Assembly (NCBI RefSeq): GCF_003086295.3
Contig: NC_092052.1
Location: 79,116,687-79,180,686 of the forward strand
DNA length: 64,000 nucleotides
From: Arachis hypogaea
Lineage: Eukaryota > Streptophyta > Magnoliopsida > Fabales > Fabaceae
Reading direction: 5' to 3'
The notes below the pieces were generated by a model that was given only the letters and a program-made list of their open reading frames with translations, was not told the DNA's origin and did no database searches. A program made the translations under genes and the position numbers. How positions within the stretch are numbered: position 1 is the first letter of the stretch; each line of letters opens with the position of its first letter. Shown here one piece after another: positions 11,022-23,000 of this stretch.

Positions 11022-12021
11022 NNNNNNNNNNNNNNNNNNNNNNNNNNNNNNNNNNNNNNNNNNNNNNNNNNNNNNNNNNNNNNNNNNNNNNNNNNNNNNN
11101 NNNNNNNNNNNNNNNNNNNNNNNNNNNNNNNNNNNNNNNNNNNNNNNNNNNNNNNNNNNNNNNNNNNNNNNNNNNNNNNNNNNNNNNNNNNNNNNNNNNN
11201 NNNNNNNNNNNNNNNNNNNNNNNNNNNNNNNNNNNNNNNNNNNNNNNNNNNNNNNNNNNNNNNNNNNNNNNNNNNNNNNNNNNNNNNNNNNNNNNNNNNN
11301 NNNNNNNNNNNNNNNNNNNNNNNNNNNNNNNNNNNNNNNNNNNNNNNNNNNNNNNNNNNNNNNNNNNNNNNNNNNNNNNNNNNNNNNNNNNNNNNNNNNN
11401 NNNNNNNNNNNNNNNNNNNNNNNNNNNNNNNNNNNNNNNNNNNNNNNNNNNNNNNNNNNNNNNNNNNNNNNNNNNNNNNNNNNNNNNNNNNNNNNNNNNN
11501 NNNNNNNNNNNNNNNNNNNNNNNNNNNNNNNNNNNNNNNNNNNNNNNNNNNNNNNNNNNNNNNNNNNNNNNNNNNNNNNNNNNNNNNNNNNNNNNNNNNN
11601 NNNNNNNNNNNNNNNNNNNNNNNNNNNNNNNNNNNNNNNNNNNNNNNNNNNNNNNNNNNNNNNNNNNNNNNNNNNNNNNNNNNNNNNNNNNNNNNNNNNN
11701 NNNNNNNNNNNNNNNNNNNNNNNNNNNNNNNNNNNNNNNNNNNNNNNNNNNNNNNNNNNNNNNNNNNNNNNNNNNNNNNNNNNNNNNNNNNNNNNNNNNN
11801 NNNNNNNNNNNNNNNNNNNNNNNNNNNNNNNNNNNNNNNNNNNNNNNNNNNNNNNNNNNNNNNNNNNNNNNNNNNNNNNNNNNNNNNNNNNNNNNNNNNN
11901 NNNNNNNNNNNNNNNNNNNNNNNNNNNNNNNNNNNNNNNNNNNNNNNNNNNNNNNNNNNNNNNNNNNNNNNNNNNNNNNNNNNNNNNNNNNNNNNNNNNN
12001 NNNNNNNNNNNNNNNNNNNNN
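11022..12021. other. Assembly gap of exactly 1000 N
   Basis: This is a placeholder gap. Sequence to its left matches sequence ending at 20929, and sequence to its right matches sequence starting near 2047. The true gap length is therefore probably negative: the flanks overlap. Confidence 0.97.
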
Positions 12022-13276
12022 ACGAAACATACGTTACGAAAAAAAAAAAAGAGTTGAAGCCAAAACAGTTGCACCTGCGTTCAACTCCAGAAAGAGCTTG
12101 CCGTGTAACATAAGCTCAGCCCACACACAATGGCCCGAAGTAGATTTATGCATCAATTACTTACTTCTGTAAACTCTAGTAACTAGTTTAGTATGAATAG
12201 GACTTTTACTATTGTATTAGACATCTTTGGATCATCTTGGGGACGTCTGGTTTAGATCATGGGGTGGCGGCATGCTGAACCTTTCACTTATGTATTTCAA
12301 ACGGTAGATTTCTACACTCCATAGATTAAGGTGTGGAGCTCTGCTGTTCCTCATGATTAATGCAAAGTACTACTGTTTTTCTATTCAATTCAACTTATTC
12401 CGTTCTAAGATATTCTTCGCACTTCAACATGAATGTGATGAACGTGACAATTATCATCATTCCTATGACGCATGCCTGACAACACTTCCGTTCTACCTTA
12501 GATTGATGAGTATCTCTTGGATTCTTATCAGAATTTCGTGGTATAAGCTAGATTGATGGCGGCATTCATGAGAGTCCAGAAGGTCTAAACCTTGTCTGTG
12601 GATTCCAGTAGGACTCTGGGATTGAATGATGTGACGAACTTCAAACTCGCGAGTGCTGGGCGTAGTGAGACGCAAAAGGAGGGTGATCTATTCCAGTATG
12701 ATCGAGAACCTCAGATGATTAGCCGTGCTGTGACAGAGCATTTGGACCATTTTCACAAGAGGATAGGATGCAGCCATTGACCATGGTGATGCCTCCAGAT
12801 GATTAGCCATGCAGTGACAGCGCATCAGACCATTTTCCAGAGAGGATGAAAAGTAGCCATTGACAATGGTGATGTCCTTACATAAAGCCAGTCATAGAAA
12901 GGAGTAAGACTGATTGGATGAAGACAGCAGGAAAGCAGAAGTTCAGAGGGACGAAAGCATCTCTATACGTTTATCTGAAATTCTCACCAATGATATACAT
13001 AAGTATTTTTATCTTTATTTTCTATCTACTTATTATTTATTTTTCGAAAACCCCATAATCAATTATTATCTGCCTGACTGAGATTTACAAGATGACCATA
13101 GCTTGCTTCATACCAACAATCTCCGTGGGATCGACCCTTACTCACATAAGGTTTATTACTTGGACGACCCAGTGCACTTGCTGGTTAGTTGTATCGAAGT
13201 TGTGACTGAAAACGATTTATTAGACGTGCGTACAGAGTTTTTGTCGCCGTTGCCTGAGATCACAATTTTGTGCACA
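12022..13276 (+). repeat. RT1 LTR, second copy (5' end missing)
   Basis: Matches 2047-3344. The first 60 bases are badly corrupted, including a run of twelve A, and small deletions are frequent throughout. It ends at the same junction with RT2 integrase sequence (gtgctcttctac). Confidence 0.85.
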
Positions 13277-14451
13277 GTGCTCTTCTACTCTGGCTCGTTC
13301 CAGCAACTTTAACCATTGGGACTCCTTTCTCGCAGCTTCTTCATACTACTGTCATGATCTTACTGGTGTCACTTAGAAAGTCAAGTTCTCTATCAACTCG
13401 ACCGATTCATGCTCCAAAACATGAGCCGCATCCGACGTGTACTTAGGAGTTGTGACACGTGGAATACGTCATGCAAGTTAGATAGATGAGGTGGCAAAGC
13501 GACTTGATACGCCACCGGCCCGAATCTCTTTAGAATCTCAAATGGTCATATATATCTTGGGTTCAACTTCTTAGTCTTGATTGCTCTTCCAATCCCAGTT
13601 GTCGGTGTAACCCTAAGGAATACGTGTTCTCCTACTTCAAACTCTAACAGTTTCTTTCTCTGATCCACATAACTCTTTTGTTGACTCTGAGCAGTCAAAA
13701 TCCTTTCTCGTATTCTCTTAATCTTCTCAGTAGTCTCTGCTACCACATCTAGACCTAATACACTTGCTTTACCAGATTCATACCAACAAAGTGGAGACTG
13801 GCACCTTCGTCCATACAAGGCTTCATACGGAGCCATCCCAATGCTCGCATGAAAGCTGTTATTATATGCAAACTCCACCAACAGCATGTAACGATCCCAA
13901 CTCCCCGGGTTGATCCAACACACATGCTCTTAGCATATCTTCCAATGTCTGAATAGTCCTTTCCGATTGTCCATCGGTTTGCGGATGATATACGATACTA
14001 AGAGATAGCTTCTTACCGAAAGCTCTTTGGAAAGCTTGACAGCACACCATGCAACCTTACTATCTCCCTGATGTACAATCTTACCAACTCCTCCATAGAA
14101 CAGTTTACTCGGATAGGCAGAAAATGAGCGGATTTGGTTAAGCGATCCACGATCACCCAAATTGCATCAAATCCCGACCTAGTCCTCGGTAAACCGGTCA
14201 CAAAATCATCGCAATTCCTTCCATTCCTGAGGATTCATGGTTGTGCATTTGCGGTTTTTGATTTCTATCTTCACTTTTTGACAGTCAAACTTGGATACTA
14301 TGTTGCTACTCCCTTATCCAGTAGCACCAGAATTTTTTCAGTATAATACATCTTTGTGCTCCGGATGAATAGAAAATCCACTGTTGTGGCTTCTGACAAC
14401 AATTTGTCTCAAACTCCCCACATCTGGTATGCAACTTCTTCTCTTGTACCT
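13277..14451 (-). pseudogene. RT2 integrase, second copy
   Basis: The same locus as 3345-4560, with the same loss of the segment carrying the second catalytic Asp. It has extra single-base deletions, especially at 14200-14470 where the zinc-binding region is unreadable although intact in the first copy. An extra C near 13907 also breaks the frame. The first copy is the better sequence here. Confidence 0.8.
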
Positions 14452-15996
14452 CTATAACCTCATCATCTTAGTGATTCTTCGCGCTCTTATCACTAATGGC
14501 TGAATAATTGCTGAGCCTCTGCTCATCTTGCTGAGCCTTTGTATTTCTGATTTAAATGTGCTTGGGATTTGTAGCTGGTTCAAACAAGCTTTCCCAGCAA
14601 CTTCACCAATATCTAGCTTAACATCCACAAACTTATCTACTAGCTCCTCTTCCTTGATCCTCATCCAAGCTATCGTTAGAGATTTCCGACTCAGAGCGTC
14701 TGCTACCACGTTCGCCTTTCCAGGGTGATAACTCAACTCGAAATCATAATCTTTAAGCAACTCCATCCACCTTCTCTGGCGCATATTTAGATCCTTCTGA
14801 TCAAAGATATACTTGAGACACTTATGATAAGAAAAGATGCTAAACCTTACTCCGTACAAGTGGTGCCTCCAAATCTTCAATGCAAACACAATCGCCGCTA
14901 ATTCCAAGTCATGAGTGGGGTAATCCACCTCATGCGGTCTCAGCTGATGTGATGCGTAAGCCACCACGTTTCGGTGTTGCATCAACATGCAACCCAAACC
15001 TTTCAGTGACGCATCACAATATACTTCAAACAGTTCATGCGGTTCTGGTAAGATTAGAACAGGTGTTGAAGTTAATCTCTGCTTTAGCGTCTGAAAACTG
15101 TCTTCGCACTCCAACGTCCACACAAATGGCACCTCTTTCCTCATTAATTTCGTCATTGGTAGCGCAATCCAGGAAAATCCTTCAATAAATCTCCGGTAAT
15201 ATCTGGCTAAACCCAAAAAGCTCCTAACTTCCATCACAGTCGTCGATCTTTCCCATTCCATCACCGCTTCTACCTTAGAAGGATCCACCGCTATTCCTCC
15301 TTTACTCACCACGTGGCCTAAGAACTTCACTTCCTCCTTCCAGAACTCGCACTTTGACAACTTAGCGTACAACTTCCGCTTCTTCAAGATTTGCAACACA
15401 ATCCTGAAGTGCTCCTCATGCTCTTTCACCGCCTTAGAATAAACTAAGATGTCATCTATGAAAACCACCAGGAATTTGTCCAAAAAGGGACGAAACACTC
15501 TGTTCATGTAATCCATGAAAATAGTAGGTGCATTCGTTAACCCAAAGGACATTACCGCAAACTCGTAGTGTCCATAGCGTGTCCTAAATGCCGTCTTAGG
15601 GATATCATCCTCTTTCACCCTGATTTGAAGGCAACCAGATCTTAAATCTATCTTGGAAAACACTCAAGCTCCTTACAATTGATCTATCAAGTCATCTATT
15701 CTTGGCAGCAGGTACTTATTCTTCACAATCACCTTGTTCAACTGTCGATAATCCATGCACAAGCGCATTCCTCCATCTTTTTTCTTCACCAATAAAACTG
15801 GCGCCCCCCACGGTGATACACTCAGTCGAATGAACCTCTTATTCAGAAGCTCTTCCAACTGAGTCTTCAACTCTGCCAGCTCTATCGGAGCCATTCCATA
15901 TGGCGCAATTGACACTGGCCCAGCTCTCGGCACTAATTCGATCGCAAACTCAATTTTCCTTTGAGGTGGGAACTCCGGGATATCTTCTGTGAACAC
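14452..15996 (-). pseudogene. RT2 reverse transcriptase and RNase H, second copy
   Basis: Matches 4561-6114 including the FIDD catalytic box, the RNase H motifs and the same two stops between the frames. Only the extreme C-terminal end (14452-14550) differs, through small deletions that change the last 20 or so residues. Agreement over more than 1.4 kb, including the lesions, shows this is the same insertion event. Confidence 0.88.
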
Positions 15997-16023
15997 TTCT
16001 CAAAAATTTTTAACCACCGATAT

Positions 16024-16641
16024 TTAATCTAAGTCCTGGGCATCACCCAACGTATTCGCAGCCAACAGAATATAACCCTGACACTCCTTCCCACTATAAT
16101 GCACCATTACAGAATTCAGGTAATATCCTATAGCTACCACTGCTCCATTTTCTCCTTTTGGCATAAACCGAATGGTCCATTCAAAGCAATCCAACAAAAC
16201 CCGATACTTCGACAACCAATCAAACCCCAAAATTATTTCCAATCCAATCATTGGAAAATAGATTAAATCGTGCACAAAGTCTCTACCCTCAAGCTTGAAA
16301 CCTACTTGTCTACAACCTGACCTAGTCATAACTGTTTGATGCGGAGTATGTACATGCAAATCAAAAGGTAACTCTGACACTTTCAAGCCTAATCCCTTAA
16401 CTTTAGCAAACAAAATAAACGAATGCGAAGCTCCAGTATCATATAATGCAACCAAGGACATATCACCAATTAGACATATACCTCTCATCAATGCATCCGT
16501 CTTGGAAGCATCCTTGGCATTCACAACAAAGACTCGACCTTGATGCTGACTCTGGCCCGCATTCTGATTCCTCCAACGAGGGCAATCCCTAGCAATGTGG
16601 CTAGGCAACCCACACTTGAAGAAACCACCTAAACCAACCTT
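16024..16641 (-). pseudogene. RT2 zinc knuckle and protease, second copy
   Basis: The same as 6142-6759, with ALYDTGASHSF intact and the same Phe in place of the first knuckle Cys. Confidence 0.83.
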
Positions 16642-16908
16642 TCATGAGTCATAAGGGTGAAAATGTACGCAACGATTACAAGCTAAATCCGGAGAACTCT
16701 TACTCTGATTTCCTCTCCCCTTAGCATACTGAAACTGATTCTGATTGTTCTTTCTGAAGCCCCCTTGGCCGTGAGGCGCATATCCTCCTCTATTGAAGCT
16801 TTGTCCTCTAAGATGGAAATACTTGCCACGCCCCTGACTAGAGCTCCCTCCATGAGTGTCCTTAGATGCCGCCACGGTCTTGGCATACTCCTCCACTAAT
16901 CTAGCCAT
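16642..16908 (-). pseudogene. RT2 gag remnant, second copy
   Basis: The same 88-codon Gly/Arg/Gln-rich linker as 6760-7026, with the same missing gag core. Confidence 0.7.
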
Positions 16909-17176
16909 ATTCCTTAGACCGCTGTCCCACAGCCTTCTCCAACCTATCCTCCATGCGATCCCATCGCCACCGCCTTCCGAATCTCCTCAATCCCAGTAGA
17001 AAACACAGGTAATATACAATGGAAGTAAAACACAAGTAGAAGCATATAAGGCAAATAGTTCAGATAGCAAGTAAGCACGTTATTCAATTAGGCAAACCAT
17101 CACAAGTAAACAAAGCATACCAATAGATAGAAAATGCATATGATGAATGCCTGCCCTACTGGCTGTGATATCACAT

Positions 17177-19722
17177 TGTTGGTTCAACTGCCAACCCGAC
17201 ACATCTCCATGGAGACGTCGCCCTTCGGATTTCTCATATGGGAACCCCTGAGATATAGTGCCTGGATCACTGTCCAGGTACCGGCGCCTTCTCGCCTATA
17301 GATCCGAAGGGATGCGAACGGGATACTCTTGCCACAGACCTCACATCTCAACGCAAGCGGGACGAACCACCGCCCTTACACCGCCACCGCTACCTCGACA
17401 GGCGGGATCCAACCGCCATCTCTGCTGGGTGTATAGCGTCTCATGATCTCAGTAAAAATAATATCTCAGTGGTTTTTAGAAAACAATTTCAATATACAGA
17501 GATCCATCATCTCAATCCAAGTCCTCGACTCATCTCAACCACTGTCCATTCATAACTCAGTTTCCAATGTCAAAAGTTCATCATTCCTTATCTCATATAT
17601 CACTCATCCTCCACCAATCGGCAAATCATTCTCAGCACGCCAGAAACCTAGGCCTCCGTTTTCTAATTTATCATAAAACCGTTGTCTAGCAACCTTAAGT
17701 TACATCCCATGTTCTAATACTCAAAATTAAGCCCATAAGTCCTAAAATGGTGTTTTAGAAGCTTACAACCTTGTTGGGAAGGTAGAATAGTTGAAAATAA
17801 ATAAAATTTTGAGAAATAGGACGTGTGCGGCCGCACAAGGGTCTGTGCGTTCCCACACTCCTGAGAGTTTTAAAATGCGTGCGTACGCACAGGTGTCAAT
17901 TTTTACAAGGATCTGTGCACTCGCACAACCTGTGCCAGCGTCCCCAACAAACTGACCTTCCCGATGTGTGTGTCTGCACAGGTTGAAGTTTTTCCTTAGT
18001 GCGCACACAAGCTGTGCTAGCGCTGCGAACAGAACGCACTCCCCTACCTGTGCATGCGCACGGGTGTGTGAATCCGCACAGGTCAAAATATTTGCAAGGC
18101 GTGCGTTAGCACGAGGGTGTGCACCCGCACATATCAGTAATCATGAAATTCTGCAACTTTGCAGAATTTCAGATTTTTAACACCAACTTTGAAGGATCAT
18201 AACTTCCTCTAGAAAATTCCAATTTTCATAAATTTTATATCGATTTAAAGAGTTTTCAAAGATCTTTAATAATAAATAAATTTCAATCAATTTCAAAAAC
18301 CAAGGCAAAAGTTATGATCGAGCAAAGTTTACCAAAAACTCAATTTTTCCAAACTTCCCAATTTACACAATTTCTTACCATACACGTTTCAAATCATACC
18401 AAAGCACTTAAAGTCACTCCAAGATCCATTTTTCACCAAAAAATACCCTATTGGGTCACAACCACAATTTATACCAATCTCTCATCATACCTTATCATTT
18501 TCAACATCAATATCATCATACTACAATTTTACAACCATAATGCCAAGTCATCCAATTCAACATCACTTATATCATCATTATGCCTTTTCAATTTACACAA
18601 TCAATTATCATTATCATATTCTCATCATTCATCATACTTAAACCCAAAATCATTAATTCATCATAAATCACCACATATCATCATTTACCAACTCAACAAC
18701 CATTTAATTTCAAACCTATCCTATAGGTCACTAGCCTAAGTGTCCATGAATATTATATACTACATAGAGAAAACCAAAACCATACCTTGGTCGATTCTCT
18801 TTATGCACCCAAATTCCAACTTAGCATAAACAAGCTTCCAACCACAATCCATGCTTTCAATTCCACTCCAATAAGCACAAATAAGTTCCAAGAGCTCCCA
18901 AAGCCACAATAATCAAACTATATACATATAAATCACCTCAAATCAACCTAGGGTTCCAACTAAACCAAATTTCTTAAGGGTTTAGTGGCCCTTACCTTCT
19001 CCAATAGATTTACTAGCAAGAATTCAAGGCTAAGCAAGGATTAGAGCAAACCTAAACACCAAGAATCACAAAAACTCATTTAATCAAAAACCCTATATAC
19101 CCGAAATTTTGAGGAGAGAAACTGAGAGGCATTCGATCTTTCCTTACCAATTTCTTATATGGGTTTTTTAGAGCTCTCCACGAGAAACGCGTAGCCACAA
19201 ACGGTGCAGCGATCAGAGCTCTCTAGCTCAAGATATGAGCTTTGAAAGATTGAGATGAATAGTACTCAATCTCTTCTCTTCTCCTCCTTTCAATTTCTGA
19301 TTGTGTGTGCTTGTTAGTGTGTTGTGATGCTGGTTGGTTCATTAATTGAGCCTTTTATATGTTGGACTTGGGCCCAACTTGGGTCCGGTCTAACCCGTTA
19401 GCATTTTTTAGCCCGTTTGGCCCAACTTCGGGCCAAACCTTTAAAATTAACGCCCGATTTTTCATTTCTAACATTTTTCTAATGTTTTTTCCAGTTTTCA
19501 CTTTTTCTCTTGCGGTACTGGGCAGACTTGAACCAGTTCAATCGGTTCAACTGCCGGTTCACCATTTTTTATGTTTTTCGCAGAAAGCACATTTTCTGAC
19601 TCAGAAAGACCTAATAAGTCCGAAAATCACCTTTAAATCTTCAAATTCTCTTTCTACTTTTTGGAACCTAATTTGGGCAATTAATCACTTAATTAACCGA
19701 TTGATTAGTTGCAGTTCTTACA
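17177..19722 (-). repeat. RT2 5' LTR, second copy
   Basis: Matches 7295-9825. The primer binding site is at 17162-17173, the palindrome cluster at 17822-18137 and the TATA box at 19351-19360. Between 19100 and 19570 this copy has bases missing from the first copy (for example gggtccggtc against gggtcgtc), so it is the better version there. Confidence 0.75.
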
Positions 19723-19868
19723 TTGAGTAGTGCTTAGGTCTGTGCGTGTGTTTTCAGGCTGTCATTAGCTAGATTTTAGGGGAGTTACCATCTAAGTTCC
19801 TGGTAGTTTAGGCTTCATTTTGGCTGTAGATAAGCTTTGGTTTAACTGCGAATAGGTAGTTTGTAGAT

Positions 19869-21639
19869 ATGGCCCAGCGTTCTGTCATGAGGGTCATGAG
19901 AATGCCCTACGATCGATACAGTTGGGTGACTTCGGATGTGAAGGAAACCCCCAACCAGATGTCTTTGGAGGAACTTATGGAGTTCCGACAAGCCGAGTAC
20001 CTCTGCGGGGAAGGAGACAAAGAGAATAACTTTGAGGTTTTTGTTCCCGTCGTCCAGGAATGGATATTCCAACTGAACCTACACTCTCCCCGGGTCCCCG
20101 ATTGGATCTGGTTTTACAAGGCAATATTCACCCACCTGGGGGTTCGCATCCCATTCTCTCCTTTTCAAATGGCACTGCTCAACCGATATGACGTGGCGCC
20201 ATCTCAGTTACATCCGAACAACTGGGCCTCCATCCGCTGTTTCGAAATGGTAAATGAGTATTTAGAGCTGCCGGCCTTCATCGAGGTATTTCTTTTTCTT
20301 TTTACCTTGACAAACCCTTCCAAAGAGGGGAGGGCCAAAAAGGGCTTTATGTCCTTCCGAGTAGCTCAAGGTCAGAGAACCTTCAACTTGTTCGAGGATT
20401 CTTATCACGGCTTTAAAGATAAGTACTTCAAAGTTCGCCCTGCTGAAGGTCGGCACCCCTTCTGGCTAACCTTGGAGGGGGAGCATCGCATCCCGACCTA
20501 CTGGAGTTTTGGGGCAAGGGTGAACGCCTTCACGAAGGTGACATACAAGGGGCTGTCTCCCGAGAATAAGAGGGTTGCCGACGTCTTGTTGGCTATATTC
20601 AGCAAGAACCATGTTAACCCCCACCTTCTTATGGGCGATCAAGACATGGCTAGGGGTTATGTAGGTGTGTGGTCGCTTGGTCCTTTGCTCGCGTTTATTA
20701 TTTGTATACTTGATTAACCATCTTGCCGACTAACGAGCTCTTGTTTGTTGTCGCAGCATCAATGGCTGGCGAACTGGTTAGACTTGATGCTTTGTTTGAC
20801 ACATTTCTTGCTGATGGCAGCGATGACGAGTCTGCCACCCATAATAACAAGGTTCCTCCCAACAATGCTGCTGAGGTCGAGGCTCAGTTCCAACCTATCT
20901 AGGGGGAGGTGATTGGGACCAGTGGTGGTCCGGGTCCCTAACCAGAGATCGAGGTTGAGGTTGAGGATGAAGGGCTTGAGGTGGTGGTTGTTGACAATCC
21001 GAAAAAAGGAAGACGTCTTCTAGCCCTGGTGGAGCCCTCCAGGTAATGGAGAAGAACTTCGACGCTGCGACCTTCATTGATGCTCAACTGCTTCCCGGCA
21101 CGGAGGACTTCTTCCATGGGGATCTCGCCTCGCAGGCTAGATGGATGTACCGTACCATGCTTCGGGGAGCCGCCGTGGCGAGAAAAGCGGAAACCGCCTT
21201 GGCAGGGGCGCAGTCGCTGGAGAACAAGCTTCAATCATCCATCCAGGCTAATGCCAAGTACAAAGAGGAGGTCAAGTCGCTCCAGATGCAGCTAGCCGAC
21301 GCCAAGGAGAAGATCAAGACCTCCGATGCTGCCGTGGCGCGACTCATCGAGCAGGAGCTCACCTTGGAGGGTCAGCTCAACGCTGCTCAAGGTCGGGTGA
21401 AGGAGCTCGAGAAAGAGCGTGATGAGGCTCTTTCGTCGGCAACCGCGGCCAAGAATGAAGTGGCTGATTTGAAAAAGAAGTACAAAGAGACCGTGAAACA
21501 GGGTAAGAATGCCATCTTGATGACTGAGGAGGCCTTCAAGGCTCAGGTGAAGTTGGTAGCTCCCGACTTTGATACCTCAACTGTTAGCATCTTCAAGACC
21601 ATCAAGGATGGCAAGATCGTTGATATCCCGAAGAAATGA
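19869..21639 (+). pseudogene. RT3 antisense accessory gene, two coding exons
   Basis: A gene on the strand opposite to RT3 pol, tail-to-tail with integrase. Exon 1 is 19869-20664 and exon 2 is 20757-21639; the spliced protein is about 559 residues. Exon 1 is fully open and carries a domain with PDWIWFYKAIFTHLGVRIPF, VAPSQLHPNNWASIRCFEM and KKGFMSFRVAQGQRTFNLFE, similar to the 'gypsy-type transposon' plant domain (Transposase_28-like, by recognition). Exon 2 has an acidic linker, then a long coiled coil (about 21180-21520) and a C-terminal motif VAPDFDTSTVSIF...GKIV. Lesions are TAG at 20900, TAA at 20939 (both probably former Gln) and loss of one A in the A run at 21002. A homologue with the same intron lies in RT6. 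Function is unknown. Confidence 0.75.
20665..20756 (+). other. Intron of the RT3 antisense gene
   Basis: 92 bases beginning GTGTGTGG and ending TTGTTGTCGCAG, with a plant-like branch point CGACTAACG about 25 bases before the acceptor. Removing it joins codon GTA plus G to CA TCA ATG GCT in frame (phase 1), giving ...GYVASMAGELVRLD. The RT6 gene has a 100-base intron of the same phase at the same place. Confidence 0.75.
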
Positions 21640-22191
21640 CGTGGTCTCACTTGTTGTATTTTGTATTTTTGTAATATGTTGGCCTTTGAATACTTTTAGT
21701 TTTAGTGAACTTGACTGCCGCTTTGCTGGTATATAACAAATTGCTCATCTACCATTTTGCTTGGTAAATGTTTTGTTCGATGTTTCTTACCATTTTATTG
21801 GTAGTTAGCTATTTGCTTATGCTTATTGACCGTTTCGTTGGTAGTTAGCAAAGCTAGGTCGTGACTTTTAGCATTTCAGTAGCCGTTTATTGTGGCATTT
21901 GTTACTTCTGTGGTTCCCAGGGTGATCAGTCCCGGGAGACCGTATCGTTCTGGCGCTGATTACTTGGCAAAGTAATTTGGTTAATTTGGATAACATTGAA
22001 TATGAAGAAAAAGTTGATGATGAATTGCAAATAAACAACAAATTGGAAATAAACAACTGCTGGCAAATAATATGAACATAAAGTAATAGCAAATAAATAA
22101 CAAAGAGCAAATAATCCCTCGTAAAGTGATACGGGTGTTACTAAACCAGTTAGACTGGCAGACCGGTTGCTCGGCCGGTGTGCCTCGGCTT
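21640..22191. other. Spacer between convergent RT3 genes
   Basis: 550 bases between the stop of the antisense gene (+) and the stop of integrase (-). Repeated short elements are seen: three close copies of tttgctggtat / tttgcttggtaaatg / ttttattggtagttagc at 21720-21850, and caaataa-type repeats at 22030-22120. No gene. Transcripts reading through from either side would overlap here. Confidence 0.6.
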
Positions 22192-23000
22192 CTAGGAATA
22201 GAATCTCCTTAGATTGCTCGCATTCCAGGTTCTGGGAACTTCCCTGCCATCTAGTCGTTCCAGCTTGTAAGCCCCATTGCCGAGAACCTCCTTCACCCTG
22301 TACGGTCCTTCCCAATTTGCTGCCAATTTTCCTTTCCCTGGCATCGGGTGTCCAACATCGTTACGACGTAAAACCAGGTCGCTCTGCTCAAACTCTCTCT
22401 TAAGTACTTTGGCATTGTAACGCAATGCCATCCTTTGTTTTAACGCCGTCTCCGACAAGTGGGCCATCTGTCTAGCTTCATCCACCAAGTCTTTTTCCAT
22501 GGCTTCTTCGACTCCTCCCAAAAGTAGTCGTGGGCTCGGTTCCCCGATCTCCACGGGTATTATCGCATCCACCCCATAGGTGAACCGGAAGGGCATCTCC
22601 CTTGTAGATGATTGTTGAGTTGTGCGATAGGACCAGAGGACTGAGGCTAACTTGTTTGCCCATGGTCATTTCTTTTCGTCAAGTCACTTTTTGAGGCCTT
22701 GTAGGATGACCTTGTTTGCAGTTTCGACTTGGCCATTAGTTTGGGGGTGCTCCACAGATGAGAACTTCTGCCTTATGCCCAAACTGACAAGAAACTCTCC
22801 GAATTTCTTGTCAGCAAACTGTCCATTGTCAGAGATGACGACTTCTGGGACTCCAAATCTGGCTATTACTTGTCTCCACATAAACTTCAGATAATTAGCC
22901 AAGGATATGCATGCCAGCGGCTCGGCCTCTACCCACTTCGTATAATAGTCGATGGCGATAATTAGGTACTTGACTTGTCCTGGTCCGACTGGGAAGGGCT
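22192..23000 (-). pseudogene. RT3 integrase, C-terminal two thirds
   Basis: From the RT4 junction at 23000 leftward the frame gives GPGQVKYLIIAIDYYTKWVEA (first catalytic Asp), EVVISDNGQFADKKF (second Asp) and SVEHPQTNGQVETANK (Glu). Two stops lie at about 22655-22683. The frame then runs to 22192 with the GKLAANWEGPYRVKEVL C-terminal motif and ends RRFYS. All three catalytic residues are present. The N-terminal zinc-binding part is at 46149-46600, across the RT4 insertion; about 50 residues between the halves are lost at the right-hand junction. Confidence 0.88.

Larger units (their letters stand above)
12022..20929. repeat. Redundant second copy of 2047-11021
   Basis: Order and strand of every feature are the same as in 2047-11021: RT1 LTR end, RT2 and the start of the RT3 antisense gene. 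The coordinate offset is constant at 9882 from about 4.7 kb to 9.0 kb. It changes only near the gap: this copy has lost about 90 bases between 12022 and 14550, and the first copy about 26 bases between 9200 and 11021. The differences are mostly lost bases in short runs or dinucleotides. This fits two unmerged overlapping contig ends better than a real tandem duplication. Confidence 0.85.

Noticed and set aside
10827..12113. Long open frames of 347-415 codons on both strands
   Set aside because: They consist almost entirely of N bases in the gap.
2047..20929. A true 9.9 kb tandem duplication
   Set aside because: Damage concentrated at the gap edges, a constant offset elsewhere and shared nested insertions fit an unmerged overlap better. 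Not excluded without reads.
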